DNA of 39,924 nt, taken from NCBI GenBank assembly GCA_022833215.1, contig JAIPUZ010000003.1, positions 1 through 39,924 of the forward strand. The letters run 5' to 3'. Origin of the DNA: Mesorhizobium sp. (GTDB lineage Bacteria; Pseudomonadota; Alphaproteobacteria; Rhizobiales; Rhizobiaceae). The notes below the pieces were generated by a model, which worked only from the letters and a program-made list of their open reading frames with translations, was not told the origin of the DNA and made no database searches. Shown one piece after another: positions 1-8,277 of the stretch (the stretch's first letter is position 1; each line of letters begins with the position of its first letter). The translations under genes and the position numbers were made by a program.

Positions 1-15
1 CAAGGAGCATCCCCG

Positions 16-1491
16 ATGACCGACAAGACCCCGGCCGCTCCGGCCGACCAGACCAACGAGACGGCAGCGACCGAGGAGACCACCATGACCGACGGAAAGA
101 TCGGCGCGGCCGAGGCGCAGGCCCATGCCGCCGACACGCGCAGCCAGCCCGGGACCTCGAACCAAAGGACCGCATCGGCGAAACCGGAAGCGCCCGACAC
201 CGAGGCCATAGCGACCCGCGCCCGCGAGGCCGAGCGCGACCGCGTCTCGACCATCTACGATCTCGCGGGCCGCCTGAACCTCGAGCGCAGCTTCGCCGAG
301 GATCTGGTCAAACGCGGCGTCACGGTCGACGAGTCCCGCCGTCTGATCCTCGATCAGGTCGCCGCCAAGTCGGACGAGACCCGGACCTTCCCGCATGTCT
401 CGGTCCCCCTTGGCGGCCGGGACGAGCGCATCACCCGCCGCGACGCGGTGGCGAATGCCCTGCTGCACCGCTACAGCCCGACGCTGTTCCCGCTCGAAGA
501 TGCCGCGCGCCAGTATCGCGGCATGACGCTTCTGGAACTCGCCCGCGAAAGCCTCGGCAATGCCGGTGTGAACACGCGCGGCCTGTCGCGCGACGAGGTG
601 GCGACGCGGGCGTTGCATTCGACGTCCGACTTCCCCGAGATCCTCGCCGCCGTCACCAACAAGACGCTGCGCCAGGCCTATGAGGCCTATCCCCGCACCT
701 TCATGCTGTTCTGCCGCCAGGTGCTCGCCACCGACTTCAAGGCGATGCACCGGGTGCAGCTCGGCGAGGCACCGCAGCTTCTGGAGGTCGGGGAGAGCGG
801 CGAGTTCAAGCGCGGCACGCTCGGCGAGTCGAAGGAGAGCTACAAGGTCAAGACCTATGGTCGGGTTGTCGCGATCACCCGCCAGGTGCTGATCAACGAC
901 GACCTCGACGCCTTCACCCGGATCCCGGCGATGTATGGGAACTCCATCGCGCAGCTGGAATCCGACGTCGTCTGGGGGATCGTCACCTCCAACCCGGCGA
1001 TGGCCGACGGCACGGCGCTGTTCCATGCCAACCACAGGAACCTCGCGAGCACCGGCGCGGCGCTGGACGTCACCAGCGTGGGTGCTGCCCGCGCGGCGAT
1101 GGCGAAACAGACCGGGCTCGACAAGAAGACGGTGCTGAACATCCGCCCCGCCTTCCTGATCGTGCCCGCCGCGCTGGAACTGAAGGCCGAGCAGCTGGTC
1201 GCCCAGAACCTGATCCCCGCTGCAACCGCGAACGTAGTGCCGCAGTCGATCCGCACGCTCAGCCCCATCAGCGAGCCGCGCCTGGATGCCGCCAGCGAAA
1301 CCGGCTGGTATCTGGCGGCCAGCCCGAACCAGATCGACACCATCGAGTACGCCTATCTCGAGGGCCAGCAAGGCGCCTATATCGAGACCCGCAACGGCTT
1401 CGACGTCGACGGCGTCGAGATCAAGTGCCGCCTCGACTTCGGCGCCAAGGCCATCGACTGGCGCGGCCTCTACAAGAACCCGGGTGCGTGA
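16..1491 (+). CDS. Major capsid protein, Mu gpT-like (with N-terminal scaffold-like region)
   Basis: Predicted structural protein of the phage head, 491 residues. Residues from about 215 onward match the Mu gpT-type major head subunit: an AYEAYPRTF segment, a long beta-rich region with GESGEFKRGTL and VAITRQVLINDDL, and a conserved DGTALFHANHRNL stretch. The first 200 residues are charged and Ala-rich (RAREAERDRVSTIYDLAGRL and after), like the scaffold or delta region that joins protease and capsid parts in alphaproteobacterial protease/capsid fusion proteins. The ATG is preceded by AAGGAG at the right distance, so I place the start here. The reading frame is open to the window edge, so an N-terminal protease fusion reaching further left cannot be excluded. 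Confidence 0.85.
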   Translation: MTDKTPAAPADQTNETAATEETTMTDGKIGAAEAQAHAADTRSQPGTSNQRTASAKPEAPDTEAIATRAREAERDRVSTIYDLAGRLNLERSFAEDLVKRGVTVDESRRLILDQVAAKSDETRTFPHVSVPLGGRDERITRRDAVANALLHRYSPTLFPLEDAARQYRGMTLLELARESLGNAGVNTRGLSRDEVATRALHSTSDFPEILAAVTNKTLRQAYEAYPRTFMLFCRQVLATDFKAMHRVQLGEAPQLLEVGESGEFKRGTLGESKESYKVKTYGRVVAITRQVLINDDLDAFTRIPAMYGNSIAQLESDVVWGIVTSNPAMADGTALFHANHRNLASTGAALDVTSVGAARAAMAKQTGLDKKTVLNIRPAFLIVPAALELKAEQLVAQNLIPAATANVVPQSIRTLSPISEPRLDAASETGWYLAASPNQIDTIEYAYLEGQQGAYIETRNGFDVDGVEIKCRLDFGAKAIDWRGLYKNPGA

Positions 1492-1526
1492 GCCACCGGG
1501 GTCTCCTTCCATGAACCCGAACATGC

Positions 1527-1557
1527 GGGCGGTCCAATCGAGCCGCCCTTTGTCTTT
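1527..1557 (+). terminator. Stem-loop after the capsid gene (weak terminator or attenuator)
   Basis: GGGCGG (1527-1532) and CCGCCC (1543-1548) pair around a 10-nt loop and are followed by TTTGTCTTT. It lies between the capsid gene and the DUF2190 gene. A partial terminator here would lower transcription of downstream genes relative to the capsid. The U-tract is interrupted, so termination is probably incomplete. Confidence 0.45.
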
Positions 1558-1574
1558 GCACGAGGATCCTCCCC

Positions 1575-1910
1575 ATGAAAAACTACGTCCAGCCCGGCAA
1601 CACCATCACGCTGACCGCGCCCTCTGCCGTTGCTTCCGGCGACGGTCTGCTGGTCGGCTCCATCTTCGGCATCGCCTCCACCGATGCGGCCAGCGGCGAA
1701 AGCATCGAGACCGCGCTTGTCGGTGTGTTCGACCTCAAGAAGACCGCCAGCCAAGCATGGTCCGCCGGTGACAAGGTCTATTGGGACAACACCGCCAAGG
1801 AAGCGACCAAGACTGCGACCTCGAACACGCTGATCGGCGTCGCCGTTGCGGCGGTTGCCGGTGGCGCCGGCGACACCATCGGCCGGGTCCGGTTGAACGG
1901 CGCGTTCTGA
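1575..1910 (+). CDS. DUF2190 family capsid decoration (cement) protein
   Basis: Small beta-rich protein of 111 residues that fits the DUF2190 family: an N-terminal YVQPGNTITLTAP strand, a central SGDGLLVGSIFGIA, the VYWDNTAKEATKT element and a C-terminal VAGGAGDTIGRVRLNG. DUF2190 proteins are encoded directly after major capsid genes in many phages and are thought to decorate or stabilise the capsid lattice. GAGGAT sits 7 nt before the ATG. The stop overlaps the next start (TGATG), showing translational coupling within the head operon. Confidence 0.85.
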   Translation: MKNYVQPGNTITLTAPSAVASGDGLLVGSIFGIASTDAASGESIETALVGVFDLKKTASQAWSAGDKVYWDNTAKEATKTATSNTLIGVAVAAVAGGAGDTIGRVRLNGAF

Positions 1911-2221
1911 TGAGCGCCTTTGCCGCCGCCGTGGATCTGCTCTTTGCCGACCCCAATATCGGCAGGGATGCGGTCCACACACCCGATGGCGGCACGCCCG
2001 TGCCGGTGCGCATCATCGCCCGACGAGCGGACGAGGTCACCGGCTTCGGTGAAGCGCGGCTCTGGTCGGAAACGACGCGGATCGACCTGCGCGTGGCCGA
2101 GGTTCCAAACCCGCGTCCCGGCGATCGGATCGACATTGATGGCGACGCCTTCCTCATTCAGGGTGAACCCATCCGTGATCGCGAACGGCTCGTCTGGACC
2201 GTGGACCTGAGGCCCGCATGA
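1910..2221 (+). CDS. Putative head-tail joining protein
   Basis: Protein of 103 residues starting at the ATG that overlaps the DUF2190 stop by one base. The sequence ends in a compact beta-rich domain (RPGDRIDIDGDAFLIQGEP, then RERLVWTVDLRP) of the kind seen in small head-closure and joining proteins. Its position between the capsid/decoration genes and the tail-completion gene supports that role. It is too short and divergent for a firm family assignment. Its stop overlaps the next start by 4 nt. Confidence 0.6.
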   Translation: MSAFAAAVDLLFADPNIGRDAVHTPDGGTPVPVRIIARRADEVTGFGEARLWSETTRIDLRVAEVPNPRPGDRIDIDGDAFLIQGEPIRDRERLVWTVDLRPA

Positions 2222-2880
2222 GGCTCGGCATCAACATCGTCGGCGACATCGCCCGGATCATGGAAGCGGAAACCCGCGCCGGAGAAAAGGCGGTCTCGGC
2301 GGCAATGCGCGAGGCCGGAACCGGACTGAAATCCGCTTGGCGGGCGCAGGTCACCGGCGCGGGCCTCGGGAGCCGGCTCGCCCGCACCATTCGCTCCGAG
2401 CAGTACCCGAAAGGCCGACCAAGCCTCAATGCCGCGGCGCTGGTCTGGTCGAAGGCGCCAGTCATTGTCGGCGCGCACGACACCGGCCCGCTGATCCGTT
2501 CCAAGACCGGCTTCTGGCTGGCGATCCCGATGCCGGCGGCGGGCAAATCACTTCGCGGCGGCAGGATCACGCCCGGCGAATGGGAGCGTCGCACTGGCAT
2601 GCGGCTGCGCTTTGTCTATCGTCGGACGGGTCCGAGCCTGCTGGTCGCCGACAATGTTCGTGTCAGCAAGTCCGGCCGCGTGCGTGAAAACATCACCCGG
2701 CACAAGGACGGACGCGTCTCGAGCCGGCTGCAAGGCCGGGCGACCGCCGTGATCTTTCTGCTGGTACCGCAGGTGAAACTGCCCAAGCGTCTCGAACTGG
2801 CGCGGGATGCGCGAGCGGTCGAGAACGCGCTGCCGGCGCTGATCGTGGCGAACTGGGTGGAGGTAAGAAGTCGGCTGTAG
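2218..2880 (+). CDS. DUF6441-like tail completion / neck protein
   Basis: Basic protein of 220 residues starting in an ATGA overlap with the previous gene. It opens with an amphipathic helix (MEAETRAGEKAVSAAMREAG) followed by a Trp/Arg-rich region and a FWLAIPMPAAGK strand, matching what I recall of DUF6441 proteins in alphaproteobacterial prophages. Position after the joining protein and before the tail terminator suggests a neck or tail-completion role similar to HK97 gp10 or lambda gpZ. That role is inferred from order rather than from a catalytic motif. The gene is followed 15 bp later by the end of an oppositely oriented moron. Confidence 0.6.
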   Translation: MRLGINIVGDIARIMEAETRAGEKAVSAAMREAGTGLKSAWRAQVTGAGLGSRLARTIRSEQYPKGRPSLNAAALVWSKAPVIVGAHDTGPLIRSKTGFWLAIPMPAAGKSLRGGRITPGEWERRTGMRLRFVYRRTGPSLLVADNVRVSKSGRVRENITRHKDGRVSSRLQGRATAVIFLLVPQVKLPKRLELARDARAVENALPALIVANWVEVRSRL

Positions 2881-2895
2881 CGCGCCGTCTCCGAT

Positions 2896-3942
2896 TCACC
2901 CTCTCGCTGAGGGGATTGCCAGCCAGCCTTGGAGATACGCGGCCACCAATGCGGCCACCATACTCGCAGTTGCCGCGATGAACCATGAAGCGGCGGTCGG
3001 GGCAATCCTCGCGAAAAGGCCCGTGGGCTTCTTCCCGAGATAGATCGCTGCGAACGGAAGGTAGCGGCCATGCAGCCAGTTGATCGCGAAAGTCAGTGCA
3101 AGGACGGCGGCCATGAGGATCGCTCGATCCCGGAGGCTGCCGAGACCGGGCAGGAAAATAATTGCGCCGACTACAAGGAGTTGATTGATTCCGAAGCCCA
3201 ACCTCTTGAAGTTCGTCGTATAGCTCCGCTCCAACGGCCGGATGCTACGCTTCAGCTTCTCAAGCATACCCAACACCCAGGCCTCATCGCCGCCTTGGGT
3301 CATCGCCATGTTGATCTGGGGGCCGAATTCGATCAAGGCGATCCTGTCCAAGCCACTGCCTTCGGGCTCTCGCACATACAGCTTTAATACGGCGGCCCGG
3401 TCTGCACTGAAGTTGAACGTCTTGAAATCGGATAGGAACCGGGATTGCTCCGTGTCCGCCGTTACAGTGACAACCACCTGAGCGTTCTTGAAATCACGCT
3501 GAATCTCGTCGGCTATGGCAGTAATCTGCTGGCGGTCCACTTCTACAGCTTGGAAATGGTGCCGGACGGTGTGCAGTTGATCTGGCAGCTTGCTGGGATC
3601 GGCTTCGACGGCTTGGGTTTGGTCGTGCGAGAATAAGACGAAGGTGCCGGCGGAGCCGATACTGGTTGCCCACTCGCCGGTGAGCGCTCCCCTCGCGCCC
3701 AAGCTCGCAGTCGCGGTGAGTTGACCGAACGCAACTCCTTCGATCTGCGTCTGCGGCTGGCCGGTTAGTGTGAGCTGATTCCCGTCAAAGGAACCTTGAA
3801 TAGCATAGACCACCACGCCGACGCCCGGTTCGTTGAGATGAAGCGTGCCGTTCAGTGCATCATCATCGCCGTCCAGCTTGGCAAATAGGTTGCCTGTGTT
3901 TGTGCCGTAAGCTCGGCCAGCCCAAAGTCGTCCTACCGCCAT
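2896..3942 (-). CDS. Unknown membrane protein with cytosolic sensor-like region (phage moron)
   Basis: Not a recognised family. The 348-residue product has three parts: a beta-rich N-terminal domain (about 1-110, repeated short strands with Gly/Asn turns), a soluble alpha/beta middle (about 115-245, including QVVVTVTAD and DRIALIEFGPQINMAMTQGG), and a C-terminal block with about three membrane helices (near 253-272, 277-297 and 312-340). It has no signal peptide. I use the ATG at 3942, which has a GGGGA-like ribosome site; a TTG at 3963 would add seven residues. The gene lies opposite to all surrounding late genes, separates two morphogenesis genes that normally adjoin, and is visibly richer in A/T, all signs of a separately acquired moron. 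A soluble sensor attached to membrane helices suggests immunity or superinfection exclusion, which is speculative. Confidence 0.75.
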   Translation of the reverse strand: MAVGRLWAGRAYGTNTGNLFAKLDGDDDALNGTLHLNEPGVGVVVYAIQGSFDGNQLTLTGQPQTQIEGVAFGQLTATASLGARGALTGEWATSIGSAGTFVLFSHDQTQAVEADPSKLPDQLHTVRHHFQAVEVDRQQITAIADEIQRDFKNAQVVVTVTADTEQSRFLSDFKTFNFSADRAAVLKLYVREPEGSGLDRIALIEFGPQINMAMTQGGDEAWVLGMLEKLKRSIRPLERSYTTNFKRLGFGINQLLVVGAIIFLPGLGSLRDRAILMAAVLALTFAINWLHGRYLPFAAIYLGKKPTGLFARIAPTAASWFIAATASMVAALVAAYLQGWLAIPSARG

Positions 3943-4043
3943 CTGACCTATCCCCAGCAGCAAAAAATACAGTTGTTGGGCAGAGAGACAACCCTAAACC
4001 AGGGACACCGCACCAATTCCATAAGTGTCTTGGGAAACGCCTA

Positions 4044-4463
4044 ATGGCAACCATACGCGAAACCATCCTCGCCGCGCTGCACACGCGGCTCTTGGCACTG
4101 TCCGCCACCGTGCTGCGCGGTGACGTGTTGCCGGAGCGTGTGCCCGCGGCCGGCCTGCTGATCCTGCGCGACGGCGATCCGGGCGAGCCCGAGGTGACGC
4201 TGTCGCCCCTACGCTATCACTACCAGCACCGCGCCGAGATCGAGGCCGTGGTGCAGGGTGCAGGCCGCGACACGGGTTTCGACACGCTCTGCGCCACTGT
4301 TGGCACGGCGCTCGCCGCCGACCGCACGCTGGGCGGACTCTGCGATTGGGTCGAGGCGGAAGCCCCGCAGCCGGTCGATCTGCCGGTGGACGGCGCGGCC
4401 AGCCTGAAGGCGGCCGTCATTCCGGTGGTGCTGCATTATTCGACGGCCGATCCACTGGCCTGA
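4044..4463 (+). CDS. Putative tail terminator protein
   Basis: Protein of 139 residues, starting MATIRETILAALHTRLLAL. The layout is an N-terminal helix, a GLLILRDG strand, a RYHYQHRAEIEAVVQG strand pair and a final VIPVVLHYSTADPLA. This is the pattern of small minor tail proteins in alphaproteobacterial prophages that are sometimes mislabelled acyl-CoA transferase, and of tail-terminator proteins that cap the tail tube. Its position directly before the tail tube gene supports that reading. The frame extends upstream to 3855, but that part lies antisense to the moron and lacks a ribosome site, so I chose the internal ATG. Confidence 0.65.
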   Translation: MATIRETILAALHTRLLALSATVLRGDVLPERVPAAGLLILRDGDPGEPEVTLSPLRYHYQHRAEIEAVVQGAGRDTGFDTLCATVGTALAADRTLGGLCDWVEAEAPQPVDLPVDGAASLKAAVIPVVLHYSTADPLA

Positions 4464-4487
4464 TCCAACCGACAACAGGAGATCGAC

Positions 4488-5432
4488 ATGGCACGAGCCC
4501 AGGGGGCGCGGGCGCAAATGGCGCTCGCCTTCGAAACGACCTATGGCACACCGCCCGGCAGCGGCTTCACGCGCATACCCTTCGCCAGCACGACGCTGGG
4601 GTCCGAGCAGCCTCTGCTGAACTCGGAGCTTCTGGGCTATGGCCGCGATCCTCTATCGCCGGTCAAGGATGCGGTGACCGCCGATGGCGATGTGGTCGTG
4701 CCGATCGATGCCGAGGCCTTCGGCTTCTGGCTGAAAGCCGCGTTCGGCTCACCGACGACCACCGGTACCGCACCGGGTCCGTTCACCCATACCTTCCAGT
4801 CCGGCAGCTGGACGCTCCCCAGCATGGCGATCGAGACGGCCATGCCCGAGGTGCCGCGCTACGCCATGTATTCCGGCGTGGTGCTCGATCAGCTGACATG
4901 GCAGATGCAGCGGTCGGGCTTGCTGACCGCGACAGCGCGGCTGGTGGCGCAGGGCGAGACGGTGGCCACGACCAGTGGCACGGGAACATCAGCAGAGCTG
5001 GACCTCATCCGTTTCGGCCACTTCAACGGCTCGATCAAACGCAACGGCACGGCGCTCGGCAACGTGATCTCGACCGAGATCACCTATGCCAACAATCTCG
5101 ACAGGATCGAGACCATTCGTGCTGACGGCATGATCGACGGCGCCGATCCGTCCATTGCCGCACTTACCGGCCGCACCGAGGTGCGCTTTGCCGACAGCAC
5201 ATTGGTGACGCAGGCCATCAACGGCACGCCGTGCGAGCTGGAATTCTCCTACACACTCATCTCCGGCGAGAGTTTCACCTTCACGGCGCATGCCGTCTAT
5301 CTACCGCGGCCACGCATCGAGATTTCCGGACCGCAAGGCGTGCAGGCCTCGTTCGACTGGCAGGCCGCCCGCGACGCCACGCTCGGGCGCATGTGCACCG
5401 CCGTTCTCGTCAATGATGTGGAGGACTACTGA
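4488..5432 (+). CDS. Phage tail tube protein
   Basis: Major tail (tube) protein, 314 residues, forming the hollow tube through which DNA passes. The start MARAQGARAQMALAFETTYG, the TPPGSGFTRIPF segment, repeated immunoglobulin-like beta strands and a central SFTFTAHAVYLPRPRIEISG region are typical of tail tube proteins of non-contractile alphaproteobacterial phages. AGGAGA lies 5 nt before the ATG. It is followed after 2 nt by the tail assembly chaperone gene, the normal siphovirus order. Confidence 0.85.
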   Translation: MARAQGARAQMALAFETTYGTPPGSGFTRIPFASTTLGSEQPLLNSELLGYGRDPLSPVKDAVTADGDVVVPIDAEAFGFWLKAAFGSPTTTGTAPGPFTHTFQSGSWTLPSMAIETAMPEVPRYAMYSGVVLDQLTWQMQRSGLLTATARLVAQGETVATTSGTGTSAELDLIRFGHFNGSIKRNGTALGNVISTEITYANNLDRIETIRADGMIDGADPSIAALTGRTEVRFADSTLVTQAINGTPCELEFSYTLISGESFTFTAHAVYLPRPRIEISGPQGVQASFDWQAARDATLGRMCTAVLVNDVEDY

Positions 5433-5434
5433 CC

Positions 5435-5872
5435 ATGATCCGTCTCGATCTTTCCACCAAACCACGCTGGCTCGACCTCGGCCACGGACTGCGCCTGCAT
5501 GTCCTGCCGGTGACCACGGCCATCATGGTTGCTGCCCGCAACGATCCGGCAGTCGAGGCGCTGCCCAAGGACGCCAGCCAGGAGCAGATGGCCGTAGTCA
5601 TGGCCAAGGCCGTCGCCCGGCGCGTGGTCACCGATTGGGATGGCGTCGGCGATGCCGATGGAAAGCCCGTGCCGGTCACGCCCGAAGGCATCGACGCGGC
5701 TCTCGACATCTGGCCGGTGTTCGAGGCCTTCCAGACCCGTTGCCTGGCGCCGCACCTGATGCTGGACGCGGAAAAAAACGTCTCGTCGCCCTTGCCGAAT
5801 GGCACTTCGGCGGGGGCGAAAGCTATTGCGCGGCCTGCGAAGGCGCGTGCGAAGACTGCCCGGCGCGGCTGA
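5435..5872 (+). CDS. Tail assembly chaperone, short form (gpG-like)
   Basis: Zero-frame product of the tail chaperone locus, 145 residues. It lies between tail tube and tape measure, where lambda G and G-T are found. The body (about residues 1-115) is a helical domain with a DWDGVGDADGKPV loop. After the slippery site at codons 114-115 the zero frame adds a 30-residue Ala/Lys/Arg-rich tail with no family features. The ribosome can instead shift by -1 to make a longer form. Short and long chaperones normally coat the tape measure protein at unequal ratios during tail assembly. Confidence 0.8.
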   Translation: MIRLDLSTKPRWLDLGHGLRLHVLPVTTAIMVAARNDPAVEALPKDASQEQMAVVMAKAVARRVVTDWDGVGDADGKPVPVTPEGIDAALDIWPVFEAFQTRCLAPHLMLDAEKNVSSPLPNGTSAGAKAIARPAKARAKTARRG

Positions 5873-6111
5873 ACCATCCGGAAACTCCGGAGGGTTGGCA
5901 GGTCTGGGATCTCGTCCTGCGCCTGACCGGACAATTGCGCATTGCAGGCGGCATGGGCGCCACGGTTGTCATCGGCTGGGACATGACGGCGACGCTCGCC
6001 ATGGCGCAGGCGCTCGGGGTCGATCCGCTGATCGCCGCCGAATGCCTGCCGGGGATCGAGGCGGTGATGGTGCGCAAGCTCAACGAACAGATGGCGGCCG
6101 AACGCGGCTGA
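5435..6111 (+). CDS. Tail assembly chaperone, long frameshift form (gpGT-like, -1 shift at 5779)
   Basis: Joined product of about 225 residues: 5435-5779 in frame, then base 5779 re-read and translation continued in the -1 frame to the stop at 6109-6111. The extension reads RLVALAEWHFGGG, then a Cys cluster (CAACEGACEDC, spacing C-X2-C-X3-C-X2-C) that could bind zinc, then WQVWDLVLRLTGQLR and a C-terminal helix ending in NEQMAAERG. The -1 frame has no convincing start near the junction, but it is clearly protein-like and directly precedes the tape measure gene. The Cys cluster is seen directly; zinc binding is inferred. By analogy with lambda gpG-T the extension would recruit the tail tube subunit. 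Confidence 0.8.
5772..5819 (+). promoter_or_regulatory. -1 programmed ribosomal frameshift signal
   Basis: A canonical X XXY YYZ heptamer, A-AAA-AAC, occupies 5773-5779 with the zero-frame codons GAA AAA AAC. After a 6-nt spacer a 14-bp stem begins: 5786-5799 pairs with 5806-5819 around the hexaloop TGGCAC. The stem contains two G-U pairs and a perfect inner GCCGAA/TTCGGC. Slippery site, spacer length and stem stability all fit an efficient -1 frameshift, exactly where tail chaperone genes use one. Confidence 0.85.
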
Positions 6112-6133
6112 TCCGACGAGGTTCAATTCAAGC

Positions 6134-8263
6134 ATGGCCGAAAAGCGTGTCTCCGTCCGGCTGGTCGCCGAGGGCGGTCGGCTGGTCAGGTCCGAGTTTC
6201 AGGGGGTTGGCGAAGCTGGCGAGAAGAGCTTCAAGCGCATCGAGACACAGGCCGACATCACCGGCAAGGTGGTGCGCCGCGTCATGGGCGTGCTTGGTGC
6301 GGCGATCAGCGTCCAGCAGCTCGTCACCTACACCAACAGCTGGACCGATCTGCGCTCGCGGGTCGATCTCGCCACCGGTTCCCAGGAAAAGGGCGCGGCC
6401 GTCATGGAGCGGCTCGCTGCGATGGCGCGGCGCACCTATTCGGGCATCGAACAGACGACGGAGTCCTGGCTCGCCAATGCCACGGCGCTCAGGGAGCTCG
6501 GGCTGTCGACCAAGGAGAGCCTGGATTTCACGGAGGCGCTCAACAATGCCATGGTGGTCTCGGGCGCCAAGGGTGAACGGGCGGCGTCGGTGCAGAATGC
6601 GCTGTCCAAGGCCATGGCACTGGGAAAACTCTCCGGCGACAATCTCAACACGGTGATTGCCAGCGGCGGCCGGGTCGCCGAGCTGCTGGCGACCGAGCTG
6701 GGTGTCAATGTCAACCAGCTGCGAGAGCTGGGAGCCGAAGGCACGATCACCGGCGACGTCATCCGCCGTGCACTGGTCGGCAATCTCGAACGCCTGCGCG
6801 AGGAAGCCGACTCAATGCCGGCCACTATCGGCGATGCCTTCACGCTTTTGTCCAATGCCGCCCTGCAGCTGGTCGGCTCCTGGGACACGATGGCGGGTGC
6901 CTCGTCCATGGTGGCGGGAGCGATCATCCTGCTCGCCGACAATCTCGAACACCTGGCCGCGATCGGCGTCGCCTTTGCCGGCTTCATGGCCGGGCGCTGG
7001 GTTGCAGCCTTCGTCGCGGCGCGGATTGCCACCTTCAGCCTGTCAGGCGCGCTGGCGCTGCTGCGCGGCGTCATCATCCGCACCGGCATCGGCGCGCTGA
7101 TCGTCGGCGCCGGTGAACTGATCTACTGGTTTGGCCAGCTGGTGAAGGGGGCCGGCGGTTTCGGGCGCGCGCTCGAGCTGATGGGCAATCTGGCCGGCGC
7201 TGTCTGGGACGGCATCAAGGCGGTTGCCTCGTCCTTCGTCGACGATTTCCGCTCGATCAAGGCCAGCGTCGAACAGCTCTGGCTCAAGCTGATGGCGTTC
7301 CTCTCCAACAAATGGGCCGACTTTCTCGCCACCATCGGCCCGACCTTCAACAATGTTGCCGAAACACTCGGCACGGATGCCCGGATCGACTGGTTCGGAA
7401 CGCAGTCCTACGCCTCGATGCTCGACCATGCCGTCAGCAATGCCGGCGTCATGGCGGATCGCTATCGTCAGCGGGCACAGGACACGCGCGCTCATGCCTT
7501 TGATGTCGTCGGTCCCGCCGCACAGGCGCTTGGCGACGCCATCAGGGGTGCTGACAGCGCCGCATCGCTCGACGATGCCGCAGCAGCGGCTGGCCGCGTG
7601 ACCGATGCGCTCGACCGTTCGGCGGCGGCGGCGAACAAGGTCGGCAAGGCCAACAAGAAGGCATCCGAAGAAGCCGTGACCGGCTGGGATGCAGTCGTCA
7701 AAAGCCTCACCGACTATGCAACCAAGGCCCGTGACATCGGTGCCGATATCGGCAATGCGCTGGTCAATGCGTTTCAGGGTGCCGAGAACGCCATCGGCGA
7801 ATTCGTCAAGACCGGCAAGCTGAAGTTCGGCGATCTGGTCACTTCGCTCATTGCCGATCTCGCCAAGCTCGCCGCCCGGCGCTTCATCCTCGGTCCCATT
7901 GCCAATGCGCTCTCCGGCGTTCTCGGCAGCGCGGGCGGGCTGTTCGCCAACATCCTTCATGCCGGCGGCATGGTCGGCGCGCCCGGTCCCGGTCGCATGG
8001 TGCCGGCCATGGCCTTCGCCACAGCACCCCGCATGCATTCGGGCGGCTGGGCGGGTCTCAGGCCCGACGAAGTGCCGGCCATCCTGCAGCGCGGTGAGCG
8101 GGTGCTCTCCCGTCGTGAGGCAGCGGCGGCGGCGCGTGGATCGGCTGCTCCGGCTGTCAATGTCACGATCATGGCCCGCGACGCGGAGAGCTTCCGGCAA
8201 TCGCGCACGCAGGTCGCCGCCGACATAGCGCGTGCAGTGTCGCTCGGTCGGCGCGGTCTCTGA
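6134..8263 (+). CDS. Tail tape measure protein
   Basis: Protein of 709 residues that sets tail length and is ejected with the DNA. The N-terminal part (about 1-220) is a tape-measure domain with LVTYTNSWTDLRSRVDLATG, and the middle (about 255-330) has several hydrophobic helices (VAGAIILLADNLEHLAAIGV, IRTGIGALIVGAGELIYWFG). The C-terminal region (from about 530: NAFQGAENAIGEFVKTG, then LAKLAARRFILGPIANALSG) resembles the lambda-type tape measure C-terminal domain, and a PAILQRGERVLSR segment lies near the end. At about 0.15 nm per residue the tail would be near 100 nm. The neighbours are the chaperones upstream and DUF2460 downstream. Confidence 0.9.
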   Translation: MAEKRVSVRLVAEGGRLVRSEFQGVGEAGEKSFKRIETQADITGKVVRRVMGVLGAAISVQQLVTYTNSWTDLRSRVDLATGSQEKGAAVMERLAAMARRTYSGIEQTTESWLANATALRELGLSTKESLDFTEALNNAMVVSGAKGERAASVQNALSKAMALGKLSGDNLNTVIASGGRVAELLATELGVNVNQLRELGAEGTITGDVIRRALVGNLERLREEADSMPATIGDAFTLLSNAALQLVGSWDTMAGASSMVAGAIILLADNLEHLAAIGVAFAGFMAGRWVAAFVAARIATFSLSGALALLRGVIIRTGIGALIVGAGELIYWFGQLVKGAGGFGRALELMGNLAGAVWDGIKAVASSFVDDFRSIKASVEQLWLKLMAFLSNKWADFLATIGPTFNNVAETLGTDARIDWFGTQSYASMLDHAVSNAGVMADRYRQRAQDTRAHAFDVVGPAAQALGDAIRGADSAASLDDAAAAAGRVTDALDRSAAAANKVGKANKKASEEAVTGWDAVVKSLTDYATKARDIGADIGNALVNAFQGAENAIGEFVKTGKLKFGDLVTSLIADLAKLAARRFILGPIANALSGVLGSAGGLFANILHAGGMVGAPGPGRMVPAMAFATAPRMHSGGWAGLRPDEVPAILQRGERVLSRREAAAAARGSAAPAVNVTIMARDAESFRQSRTQVAADIARAVSLGRRGL

Positions 8264-8277
8264 GGTCTTTGCAAAAA

